Made by a program: the position numbers and the translations under genes
Shown here: in pieces, positions 57,347 through 64,000 of the stretch
Layout of the letters: the number at the start of each line of letters is the position of its first letter
Numbering within the stretch: the first letter of the stretch is position 1
The notes under the pieces: model-generated
What the model saw: only the letters and a program-made list of their open reading frames with translations
The model's database searches: none
Told to the model about the DNA's origin: nothing
Source: Candidatus Obscuribacterales bacterium
GTDB taxonomy: Bacteria > Cyanobacteriota > Vampirovibrionia > Obscuribacterales > Obscuribacteraceae
Assembly (NCBI GenBank): GCA_019637435.1
Contig: JAHBVO010000001.1
Span: 1-64,000 of the forward strand
Reading direction: 5' to 3'
DNA: 64,000 bases

Positions 57347-58324
57347 CTATCGCCTGAGAGTTGGTGCGACGTCGTACAGCGCTCTTAGTGTTAGTTTGTC
57401 GTTTTCGCTGATGTGGGCGTGCGGCTCGTTAGCATTCGCCTCTGCCGCCATCAAGTCCTTTGGATTTGTGCTGTGGTAAGCGATGCCCCAGGCGTGACCG
57501 AATTCGTGTGCCGCGATCCAGGTCAGAAAATTACTCTGCAACTTATTCGGATCGTTTGTGGCGATTTGAATGAAAATTTTGTTGCCGGCAAAGTTGCTCG
57601 TCATCACTTGTGTGAAACCAGTATGGCCGCGTTCCAATTTTGGGCACCAAACAACAACGATATCTGCGATGCTCGGCGAGTTGACCAACTGATAGTCGAG
57701 TATCTTCTCTGCGCGCGCCCATTCCCATTTTTGCAGTCCAGCTACTACCGACGATGCGTATCCGGAGTTAAACCCCGGATCGTGCTGAAGGTGTTGATAG
57801 AAGGCTGGTCCCTGCGCTCGAAGCGTTTGGAGCAACTGTGAAATCTGCGGCTGCAGCAGTCCCTCACGACCTCGATATGGCTCGGGCAACATCAAACCTT
57901 GTGAAACGTATATTTTGATGGGCATTCGATTGCGCGTGAAGCGAGATAACATTCCTGCTCCAGTTACGCAGGGGTATGGCTCGCATTCTGGAAAGCGCTG
58001 AACAAGCATAAGTTTTGCGTGCGCGCCAAAACCTTGCTTCCAATGCTTGGCGATTATTATGCGAGCACATGCGCGTTTGGCTGTCTCGAAATCGCCGCAG
58101 CGAAGGGCCGAGTCTGCAAGATAATACTGAATACCTGCGTCTCGAGACGAGTGTTGCGCGGCAGTCGCAAACAGTTTTTCTGCTTCTTTGAATTTACCTG
58201 CATCGTAGAGCTTCTTTGCTCTGGCACCTTCAGCTTTACCTAAGGCGTCGTTGTCGACGTCGACCGCAAAGGCTGATGGCACCGCCAGCAGTATCATGAG
58301 CAAAACGAGCGCAAATTTGTTCAT
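57347..58324 (-). CDS. Secreted metzincin-like zinc metalloprotease with TPR region
   Basis: 325 residues. Signal peptide NKFALVLLMILLAVPSAFA. Residues 25-110 are TPR-like (ARAKKLYDAGKFKEAEKLFA, YYLADSALRCGDFETAKRAC). The C-terminal protease part contains AAHEFGHAWGIAYHS: His273, Glu274, His277, Gly280 and a third His at 284. That is HExxHxxGxxxH, one residue longer than the canonical metzincin motif, a spacing also met in bacterial matrixin-like proteins. A methionine (KDLMAAE, Met292) may be the Met-turn. Probable extracytoplasmic protease. Confidence 0.82.
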   Translation of the reverse strand: MNKFALVLLMILLAVPSAFAVDVDNDALGKAEGARAKKLYDAGKFKEAEKLFATAAQHSSRDAGIQYYLADSALRCGDFETAKRACARIIIAKHWKQGFGAHAKLMLVQRFPECEPYPCVTGAGMLSRFTRNRMPIKIYVSQGLMLPEPYRGREGLLQPQISQLLQTLRAQGPAFYQHLQHDPGFNSGYASSVVAGLQKWEWARAEKILDYQLVNSPSIADIVVVWCPKLERGHTGFTQVMTSNFAGNKIFIQIATNDPNKLQSNFLTWIAAHEFGHAWGIAYHSTNPKDLMAAEANANEPHAHISENDKLTLRALYDVAPTLRR

Positions 58325-58480
58325 CGGTTCTCCAGACTGAAGCTGGTTCCGCCGGGAGACGGAACCAGTTCGCTGATTTGATCGTATCCGTGCAACCTTG
58401 CGCGAGGGTTTCTAAATGGATTCGTTAGAGCTTTTGAAGGAAGTAAATGACAACAGGCGTCACGCGAAGTCGCAAACGTA

Positions 58481-58655
58481 GGATGACGTCGCATGACCTC
58501 GCGTCGCATGACCCTGGATGACGTAGCATGACCTCGGATGACGTCGCATGACCCTGGATGATGTCGCATGAGTCGGATGACGTCGCATGACCCTGGATGA
58601 TGTCGCATGAGTCGGATGACGTCGCATGACGTCGGATGACGTCGCATGGAGTGTC
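58481..58655. repeat. Minisatellite of GGATGACGTCGCATGA units
   Basis: Nine adjacent units of 15-20 bases with core GGATGAYGTCGCATGA and variable ends (CCTC, CCCT, GTC). Two unit types (ACGTCGC...CCCT and ATGTCGC...GTC) alternate in the centre, showing expansion of a two-unit block. It lies 157 bases before the metalloprotease start. The units are not of constant length modulo three, so coding is unlikely. The rest of 58325-59156 has only the microsatellite below and no recognised gene or RNA. Confidence 0.92.
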
Positions 58656-59002
58656 AAGGTTGCTCCTTGCCGGCGACTGCTTGTTTGGAAGCTCTAAGGG
58701 TTGCTTCTATCATTTATAGATTTTGCCCTCGTATAGCCGAGAGCCGAACGCTAACTTCCTAAGTCACTGGAGCTAGCCTGAAACAGCCGTGAGCACTTGC
58801 GTAGCTGGACTGATCACGTGGAGCTCGTTTGGAAAGCGACAATATGGCGGTACGGACGTATCTTGCTAAGTCCACGCCATAAAGGCTCGAAACCCGCTGC
58901 CTGGCTTCGTCGGTAGCAGTCGTCTCGAGATTGGACAGGTTGTGTTCACAAATCTATTGACAGTAGAAGAGACTATAAGAGGTTTATGAGAGCAGGATAT
59001 GC

Positions 59003-59075
59003 CTGCTTCTGCTTCTGCTTCTGCTTCTGCTTCTGCCTTCTGGCTTCTGCTTCTTCTTCTTCTTCTTCTTCTTCT
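59003..59075. repeat. CTTCTG / CTT microsatellite
   Basis: About five CTTCTG hexamers (59003-59037) pass through a short interruption into about eight CTT triplets. It is a pyrimidine-strand simple repeat 80 bases before the Fur-family promoter, prone to slippage. Confidence 0.92.
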
Positions 59076-59156
59076 CGTTATTCTTATCCTTCTCTAAAGT
59101 CCGGCGTCGGCCATTTCTCGGGCTGTAGCGGTTCTGGAGCCTTTTAGGAGAGAGGG

Positions 59157-59189
59157 TTGACAAATACCCAATTTAGATTTAGTCTAAAT
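59157..59189 (+). promoter_or_regulatory. Fur/PerR-family promoter with overlapping operator
   Basis: TTGACA (59157-59162) is the -35. Seventeen bases on lies a weak TAGTCT -10. Across the -10 region is the palindrome ATTTAGA-TTTAG-TCTAAAT (59171-59189), containing the tighter ATTTAG-T-CTAAAT with 6-1-6 symmetry as in Fur/PerR boxes. Its position 30 bases before the Fur-family gene points to autorepression. Confidence 0.75.
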
Positions 59190-59218
59190 ACAGACGAAGT
59201 AAACGAGGCGAAGTCCAA

Positions 59219-59629
59219 ATGTCTTTCACGGCAAAAGAGCTGCTAACCAAAAGAGGGGTCAAACTTACCTCTCAGCGGCTCGTTATAACGGAATACCTCA
59301 TGCAAACGTATGAGCATCCGACCGCCGACGAGATATTGGCCGCGGTAGCTGAGAAGCTGCCGATGGCGCTTTCCCGCGCTACCGTCTATAACACGCTCAA
59401 GACACTGGTCGATGCGGGTGTCATTCGTGAAGTGCTTACGGAACCTGGACGCACCAGATACGATGCCAACACGTCTGAACATCATCACTTTGTAGATGTT
59501 AAATCCGGAAGGATCGTAGACATTCCACAGGAGATGCTGCCTGACATACAGAAAGTGCTTGGCGACAAGTACAACGTCAAAAGCTACACCGTTACTTTCT
59601 ATGGCGATCTAAACGAAGATTCGAAATAG
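59219..59629 (+). CDS. Fur/PerR-family regulator without cysteines
   Basis: 136 residues. Winged helix: LTKRGVKLTSQRLVITEYLM, ALSRATVYNTLKTLVDAGVI. Dimer/metal domain: TSEHHHFVDVKSGRIVDIP with His88-His90. The protein has no cysteine, so the CxxC structural zinc site of classic Fur and PerR is missing (the first CxxC position reads VKSG). Metal sensing through the His/Asp site remains possible (PerR- or Irr-like). It is likely autoregulated by the palindrome at 59171-59189, and the next gene is a rubrerythrin, which fits a peroxide response. Confidence 0.9.
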   Translation: MSFTAKELLTKRGVKLTSQRLVITEYLMQTYEHPTADEILAAVAEKLPMALSRATVYNTLKTLVDAGVIREVLTEPGRTRYDANTSEHHHFVDVKSGRIVDIPQEMLPDIQKVLGDKYNVKSYTVTFYGDLNEDSK

Positions 59630-59684
59630 ATCGTCTGTCCGAAATCAATCGTCTTAACGAGACTGCTCAAGTAGTTTCGAAAGA

Positions 59685-59885
59685 CGAACACATCTGAATT
59701 GTGAAGCCGTCTCGCGGTTTCGCGAAGAGGAACGCATCTGAATTGTGAAACCGTACCCGGGTTCGCGAAGAGGAACACATTCTAAATTCGGAAGTCGCGT
59801 GAGCGGCTTCGAGTATGAGCACGCATATCTGAATTGTCGAAATCGCCTGTTGTGATTTTGCGAAGATAAGCATGCCACCAATCTT
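59685..59885. repeat. Four to five degenerate 44-bp repeats
   Basis: Cores CATCTGAATTGTGAA (59691), CATCTGAATTGTGAAACC (59735), CATTCTAAATTCGG (59778), CATATCTGAATTGTCGAA (59824) and a decayed copy near 59870 recur every 43-46 bases. The segments between carry CGAAGAGGAA. CGGTTTC...GAAACCG can pair within a unit. They fill the 315-base gap between the Fur-family gene and rubrerythrin. The core is shared with the duplication at 6613-6709. Confidence 0.8.
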
Positions 59886-59944
59886 AAAAGCAAAATGTCA
59901 CCACGTGTGGCGGAGCTGTATTGCTCCGCAAGGAGAAACACATC

Positions 59945-60448
59945 ATGAGTAAAATTCCAGGCACCAAAACAGAAACCAATTTGCATTCAGCTTTTGCTGG
60001 TGAATCGATGGCGAATCGAAAGTATCTGTACTTCGCTAAAATCGCTCGCAAACTCGGAAACGAAGATGTCGCAAAACTCTTCGAGGAAACCGCCCATCAA
60101 GAAACAGGCCATGCGTTCGCTCATTTGGAACTTATGTATCCACCTGCTGACCTGACCGTCGAAAAACTTTTGGAACTCGCGATTGAAGGTGAGCTGTACG
60201 AGACCAATGAGATGTACCCCAGCTTTGAGAAGATAGCGCTTGAGGAAGGACGTCTCGATGCGGTTGCCGAGTTCCAGGAGCAAGGTGCTGAATCTAAGGA
60301 GCACGCCGAAACCTTTATGGCTGCGGCGAAACGTTTCAAAGCTCTGCAACGCGTCGAAGCTTATCACGCTGGTCGATATCAAAAAGCGCTCGACAAAGTA
60401 AAAGATGAAGCAGCGGTCGAGGACGAGCAAGCAAGAAAGTCAGCGTAG
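59945..60448 (+). CDS. Rubrerythrin-like diiron peroxidase without rubredoxin domain
   Basis: 167 residues from ATG 59945 (AAGGAG upstream; an earlier in-frame ATG is less likely). Four-helix ferritin-like domain: NLHSAFAGESMANRKYLYFA, ETAHQETGHAFAHLEL (Glu53 and His56 of an ExxH diiron motif), and GELYETNEMYPSFEKIALEE. The chain ends EQARKSA with no CxxC, so the C-terminal rubredoxin module is absent (sulerythrin-like) and electrons must come from another donor. It reduces hydrogen peroxide. It probably belongs to the peroxide regulon of the adjacent Fur-family protein. Confidence 0.93.
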   Translation: MSKIPGTKTETNLHSAFAGESMANRKYLYFAKIARKLGNEDVAKLFEETAHQETGHAFAHLELMYPPADLTVEKLLELAIEGELYETNEMYPSFEKIALEEGRLDAVAEFQEQGAESKEHAETFMAAAKRFKALQRVEAYHAGRYQKALDKVKDEAAVEDEQARKSA

Positions 60449-60458
60449 TCGTCGCGCT

Positions 60459-60492
60459 AGTCTGCGTGACCGTTTTACGAGTTGCGCAGACT
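60459..60492 (+). terminator. Hairpin after rubrerythrin
   Basis: AGTCTGCG/CGCAGACT (60459-60466, 60485-60492) with an 18-base loop containing TTTT, ten bases past the stop. There is no T-tail, so termination is possible but not certain. Confidence 0.5.
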
Positions 60493-60655
60493 GACGAAGC
60501 GAAGAAGACTGTTTGAAACATTCGCGGAAATACGTTTTGAATATTCTAAAAATCTATTCTAAAAAAGGTTGAATTGATCTAACTCACCGCCGGAGTTCTT
60601 GATCAGGTGACACCAAATGTAGAGGCATCCATTCGCATAACCGGGAGGTCAAATC

Positions 60656-61075
60656 ATGAAAGTTAAGCATCTCGATCATTTAAATATGACCGTTAAAAAC
60701 CTTGATGAAACAAAGGATTGGTACAAACGCGTGTTCGGTTTCGACGTGGTCGAAACGGGATTACGAAGCGGAATGAAGTGGGGAATTCTCAAAAGTGGAG
60801 ATGCGATGCTCTGCATTTACGAATACCCGGAACTTGTAAAACCGAGCAAAGCGGCCAGCAAGAATACGCCGCACACGATTAACCACTTCGGGCTCAGAAT
60901 CACGGATCGCGATAAGTGGAACCAAACAGTCGAGTCGGAGCAATTGGAGGTTTTGTACGGAGGTGAAGTTCGTTACCCGATGTCGACATCTTGGTACGTC
61001 TTAGATCCGACCGGCTATGAAATCGAAGTCGCACTCTGGGACGACGATGTTGTTAGTTTTAAACAATCAGCGTGA
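60656..61075 (+). CDS. VOC-superfamily (glyoxalase/bleomycin-resistance-like) protein
   Basis: 139 residues, two beta-alpha-beta-beta-beta modules. KVKHLDHLNMTVKNLDETKD opens with a metal-ligand histidine, KRVFGFDVVE follows, and the second module has INHFGLRITDRD and WYVLDPTGYEIEVALW with the conserved glutamate. Substrate cannot be deduced; the family includes glyoxalase I, dioxygenases and thiol transferases. GGGAGG precedes the ATG. It stands 207 bases after rubrerythrin and ends before a terminator. Confidence 0.9.
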   Translation: MKVKHLDHLNMTVKNLDETKDWYKRVFGFDVVETGLRSGMKWGILKSGDAMLCIYEYPELVKPSKAASKNTPHTINHFGLRITDRDKWNQTVESEQLEVLYGGEVRYPMSTSWYVLDPTGYEIEVALWDDDVVSFKQSA

Positions 61076-61158
61076 CTATTGCCACTTCGGGCGATGTTCT
61101 GAGACCGAGTGAGTATTTCTCGAAGCCAAATTGACCACCACACGGCTGATTGAAGCGG

Positions 61159-61189
61159 GAAGCGAGGCACTGACGTGTCTCGCTTCTTT
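61159..61189 (+). terminator. Intrinsic terminator after the VOC gene
   Basis: Twelve-base stem GAAGCGAGGCAC/GTGTCTCGCTTC (61159-61170, 61175-61186, one G-T pair) with loop TGAC and following TTT. Confidence 0.85.
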
Positions 61190-61319
61190 GCGGGTCCGCA
61201 ACCGAACAGGGCGCTTCAATCTCGCATTAGGGCTGTCAACTGCGTACTTTTACCATTTACCTAAACCCATTAGCTATTTAATATAGGCTTTGATGACTTT
61301 GTTTTGTGAGGAAAACGAC

Positions 61320-62069
61320 GTGAGGCGTCGCGCTCTACCTGTGATTCTGGCTCTCCTTCCGGTTCTTGCCGGTGAGGCAGCGTTCGCGCAGCAGTGGAAC
61401 GGTCAGCAGTTCGGCAACGCTTCGGGCGCCGGTCAGCAGTTTCAACAAAACCAGTTCGGGCAGAATCAGTCCCAGCAATTCGGTCAAAACCAGTCGCAGC
61501 AGTTCGGGCAAAGCCCGCAGCAGTTTGGGCAGCAACAATTCGTGCAGTCGCAGTTTCAGCCGATGAATAGTGGCATCAGCGCTCAGCAGCCTGGCGTGAA
61601 CGTGCCGATGCTGAATTCTCAGATGGGTACGATGCCGTCTGCTCCTCAGCCTGCTCAGCAGTTCGCACCATTCGTTCCTGGAACTCCGGGCGAGCCTGGT
61701 GTGGACATCCTTGATGAGTCTCTGAAGTATCACAACATGGGTGTGCAGAACCCGGCTCTCAGCAGTAATTTCAATCAATCGCCGCAAGCCAATGGTTTCA
61801 GCGGCGGTAATCAGAACTCAGCCGCTGGAAACTCGAATGCCAGCCTCATGTCGAAACCGCTGTTCGGAAGCGCCGGTTTGTTTCAAACCGCAGGCGCGCC
61901 ACCTGTAAGCACCAATGGTGGTGGCAGTGGCATTAATTCACAAGCGGTTGGAGCAATTGGAGCAGCTGCCCTTCTTGGAACGTTCCTGACCAACGGTGGC
62001 GTTGGTGGGATGATTAAGTCGGTCGGCTGGGACAATAGCCGGCACATGCGCGGCGCATCAGGTTTCTAA
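61320..62069 (+). CDS. Secreted Gln/Asn/Phe-rich low-complexity protein
   Basis: 249 residues from GTG 61320, with GAGG eight bases upstream, opening directly on a signal peptide (RRRALPVILALLPVLAGEAA FAQ). ATG 61290 would add ten polar residues and lacks a site. Residues 25-100 are QFGQ/NQSQQ repeats of prion-like composition. The middle is Pro/Gly/Asn-rich. The C-terminus (GIGAAALLGTFLTNGGVGGM) is hydrophobic and could anchor in or cross a membrane. No family is recognised. It may form surface fibres or a matrix by analogy with other Q/N-rich exported proteins. Confidence 0.75.
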   Translation: MRRRALPVILALLPVLAGEAAFAQQWNGQQFGNASGAGQQFQQNQFGQNQSQQFGQNQSQQFGQSPQQFGQQQFVQSQFQPMNSGISAQQPGVNVPMLNSQMGTMPSAPQPAQQFAPFVPGTPGEPGVDILDESLKYHNMGVQNPALSSNFNQSPQANGFSGGNQNSAAGNSNASLMSKPLFGSAGLFQTAGAPPVSTNGGGSGINSQAVGAIGAAALLGTFLTNGGVGGMIKSVGWDNSRHMRGASGF

Positions 62070-62070
62070 C

Positions 62071-63720
62071 TCAGGGCTTAACTCTCTTCGTGATGTCTTC
62101 AAATGCAAACGGCGTCGCTGTCGGCGAGAAGTAAAGCTTATCTTCTAGCAAGGGCAGTTTTGCATCGAAGTATTTGTTGAATACAACTCTAAATGAGTTG
62201 ACGGGTGTGATGGTGTCGTATACGGTGCGGCCGTCGCCTCGGTCGTTGGGTGATTCCGCCGGTGCTGATGAAATCAGGGACGGTGTCGATGAAGTTGTGG
62301 TGGTCTCGGTATCGGCACCAGTTGCCGAGGGACCTGAATTCGCCTTCTCTGAGCCTCTGTTTAGATCTGATTCTGGTAGGTAATATGCGTTCAGGATTCG
62401 AAAACGTTCATTCAGGAAGGCATCAGATGGTGGGGCGTCAGGTTTTTCCTGAATTGCCGGTCCGTGATCTCCCTGGATAATAATGACCTTTTTGCGACCA
62501 TCTTTCTGTAACGCATCGACAAACGTCAAAATTCTGTTTTGAATGAATTTCACCTGTCCGACGTACTTCTCTTTGGTGTATGCCTCGGCAAGCGAGATCT
62601 GGTCAATGACTATTGGACTTCCGTCTTCGTTAAATAAGAACGGCGGATGCGGAATCAAAATGTGAATCAAGGAAAATTTCGGCGATGGTTTTGAGATGAA
62701 TTCTTCCGGATGGTTGAGCGCATATGTGCGTGTGTTTCGCGCAGCGTTGCCCATGAAATCCAGATAGCGCTGGAATGGACCAATGATCGTTCCTCTGGCG
62801 AATGCGAGGTGGAAGATGTTGCCGAACGGCGAACCTATATTGTCGTCAGCTTCCGGGATGTAATCAGTGGGAGCATAACCGGAGCGCATTGACTCGAATC
62901 TATAACCGATCTTTTTGAGAGCCTGCGTGACGTTGTTGCGCTGTATAAGCCGACATAGAATAACGTTGTCGATTGAGTCGCGTCCCATGATTTTTTCGAC
63001 AGGCGAAAGATACTCGATGTTTAGTGCCGAGGGCAAAGATAGAATCGTGACTTGATAATTGCTCCGAGAACTCTTTGCGACAGTGAAACCGCGCTTCTCC
63101 AGCTGTTTCACGAACTCGCCATTGTCGTAGTTGTAGACTTCGTTTAAAACTTCCGTTCGTCCGAATGCATCCAGAATTATGTAATAGATGTCCGGATTGT
63201 CTTTCTGAGCAACGAGTTTTATCGATGCAAGATCCTTTGATTGCCACTCCCTTACCTCTTTTAGCTTTGATTGAATCTCGACCTCGTGCATGATTACGTA
63301 ACCGACGTTGCCGACTACGAGCACCAGGCTGATTATGTTCAAAAACTTTGTGAGCAGAGTGAATTCGTTTTTTGACTTCACGAAGACGCTTATGATAAGC
63401 CCTGCTATCAAAACATACGGAATTACGTAGAACGCGTCGTTGCCCTCAACGTTCATCGATTTGAGCGTGCGATTCACGACAATTGCGAGTGCATCGAAAG
63501 TGAAAATCAACAGGACTGAAACACTCGTGACAATCGCGGCTCGACGTACGTGCCGAAGGATTGCATACCATATTCCAAACAGCAGCGCGCAGACGCTGAG
63601 ATTCAAGATTACCGGAAAGACCAGCTCATCAGGCAGAACATAAAAAATCAGGCTCGTGTATGCCGTGAGAATTGGAAAGAGCGCGAATAGTATCGGATGT
63701 AGTGGTACCTTTTCCAGCAT
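62071..63720 (-). CDS. Membrane sulfatase/phosphoglycerol-transferase-like protein
   Basis: 549 residues. Four to five N-terminal helices (ILFALFPILTAYTSLIFYVL, VILNLSVCALLFGIWYAILR and others) are followed by an extracytoplasmic alkaline-phosphatase-superfamily domain. PDIYYIILDAFGRTEVL holds the first metal aspartate; SNYQVTILSLPSALN would carry the nucleophile (Ser/Thr); LIHILIPHPPFLFNEDG and KKVIIIQGDHGP supply the remaining metal ligands. A Thr/Ser-rich loop (about 460-500) sits near the end. Lipoteichoic acid synthases and phosphoethanolamine transferases share this plan. It modifies an envelope component, exact substrate unknown. Confidence 0.8.
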   Translation of the reverse strand: MLEKVPLHPILFALFPILTAYTSLIFYVLPDELVFPVILNLSVCALLFGIWYAILRHVRRAAIVTSVSVLLIFTFDALAIVVNRTLKSMNVEGNDAFYVIPYVLIAGLIISVFVKSKNEFTLLTKFLNIISLVLVVGNVGYVIMHEVEIQSKLKEVREWQSKDLASIKLVAQKDNPDIYYIILDAFGRTEVLNEVYNYDNGEFVKQLEKRGFTVAKSSRSNYQVTILSLPSALNIEYLSPVEKIMGRDSIDNVILCRLIQRNNVTQALKKIGYRFESMRSGYAPTDYIPEADDNIGSPFGNIFHLAFARGTIIGPFQRYLDFMGNAARNTRTYALNHPEEFISKPSPKFSLIHILIPHPPFLFNEDGSPIVIDQISLAEAYTKEKYVGQVKFIQNRILTFVDALQKDGRKKVIIIQGDHGPAIQEKPDAPPSDAFLNERFRILNAYYLPESDLNRGSEKANSGPSATGADTETTTTSSTPSLISSAPAESPNDRGDGRTVYDTITPVNSFRVVFNKYFDAKLPLLEDKLYFSPTATPFAFEDITKRVKP

Positions 63721-63972
63721 CGAAATCTGAACTTCCCTGTGATATTACGCTTTTATTGTTGGGGCGCTCTGTTTGCTGTGAGTGATGTTTTAACAAGTGT
63801 GAGCGCTGATTTGTTTTCGAGTGTCAATGATACACAATTGAAGAACCGGGCGGTTGCGCTGGCGAGGTGCTTCGTTAACAGACGCGAATTCAATTATCGA
63901 TGTATAAATTGTCGGCTAGTGTCGATGTGCTAGGATCGGCCGGTCGAATTCCAGAAGGTTCAGGAGATTGAA

Positions 63973-64000
63973 ATGAGCAATTGGAGCGAGCTTCACGATG
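63973..64000 (+). CDS. Start of a gene cut by the window end
   Basis: ATG 63973 preceded by AGGAG at seven bases (CAGGAGATTGAA) opens a frame MSNWSELHD that runs off the window. The good ribosome binding site supports a real gene; nine codons do not allow identification. The 63721-63972 gap contains TATAAA (63902-63907) as a possible -10. Confidence 0.55.

Noticed and set aside
58481..58655. CRISPR array
   Set aside because: Units are directly adjacent with no unique spacers; it is a minisatellite.
58650..59110. Possible RNase P, tmRNA or 6S RNA in the long gap (AAAGTCCGG at about 59095)
   Set aside because: The resemblance to the RNase P GGAAAGTCCGG element stops after a few bases; no CCA end, T-loop or other conserved RNA core found.
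63739..63933. 64-codon plus-strand frame before the truncated last gene
   Set aside because: No ribosome binding site, no recognisable feature, Cys/Arg-rich end typical of chance frames.

Overview
The window looks like a stretch of bacterial chromosome with moderate G+C content and dense genes on both strands. I see no rRNA, tRNA, phage, insertion sequence or CRISPR array. Several features point to the non-photosynthetic relatives of cyanobacteria (Melainabacteria/Vampirovibrionia, perhaps Obscuribacterales). These are an ARC6/Ftn2-type IMS domain, a short omega subunit next to gmk, the C5 haem pathway enzyme HemL, and many secreted TPR or low-complexity proteins. The placement is inference; no marker gene here settles it.

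Layout. 1-9.8 kb: secreted TPR protein, TonB-like secreted protein, fused homocysteine methyltransferase/methylene-THF reductase, lepA, and a large secreted beta-helix (haemagglutinin-like) protein. 9.9-11.8 kb: four small tandem paralogues with an S1/OB-like domain, partly translationally coupled, then glnS. 13.8-18 kb: CPBP membrane protease, a suppressor-of-fused (SUFU) domain protein and an unknown partner. 18-21.6 kb: gshB-like ATP-grasp enzyme, a decayed sugar-nucleotide epimerase on the minus strand, and a DegT aminotransferase overlapping a GT2 glycosyltransferase. 21.8-23.1 kb: a TetR regulator and a small membrane protein whose promoter carries a perfect palindrome. 23.4-30 kb: hemL behind a very large charged secreted protein, and a secreted Ser/Thr-rich protein ending in an IMS domain.

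30.4-37.1 kb is one tight minus-strand operon: coiled-coil protein, UbiB/ABC1 kinase, PP2C phosphatase, FHA protein, Ser/Thr kinase with polyQ linker and NHL propeller, Maf. It reads as a complete phosphosignalling module (writer, reader, eraser). 37.4-43.4 kb: arginase, DUF2071, lexA, rqcH, gmk-rpoZ. 43.5-51.2 kb: dus, a secreted Ig-like protein-larC-unknown operon, an MFS transporter, a DUF4239 membrane protein and a secreted TPR protein. 51.3-57.3 kb: clpB with a structured leader, divergent from a DnaJ-TPR protein, then a secreted protein and a soluble diguanylate cyclase. 57.3-61.1 kb: a secreted metzincin-like protease, a repeat-rich gap, then an oxidative-stress group (cysteine-free Fur/PerR regulator with its own palindromic operator, rubredoxin-less rubrerythrin, VOC protein). 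61.3-64 kb: a Gln/Phe-rich secreted protein, a membrane sulfatase-like enzyme, and the first codons of a gene cut by the window edge.

Functions were read by eye from the translated sequence. Start sites were adjusted where a ribosome binding site or signal peptide clearly favoured one codon. The best candidates for something undescribed are the four-gene S1-like array with its shared N-terminal NVxPFxRR-like motif, the kinase operon with an apparently cytoplasmic NHL kinase, and the palindrome-controlled small membrane protein.
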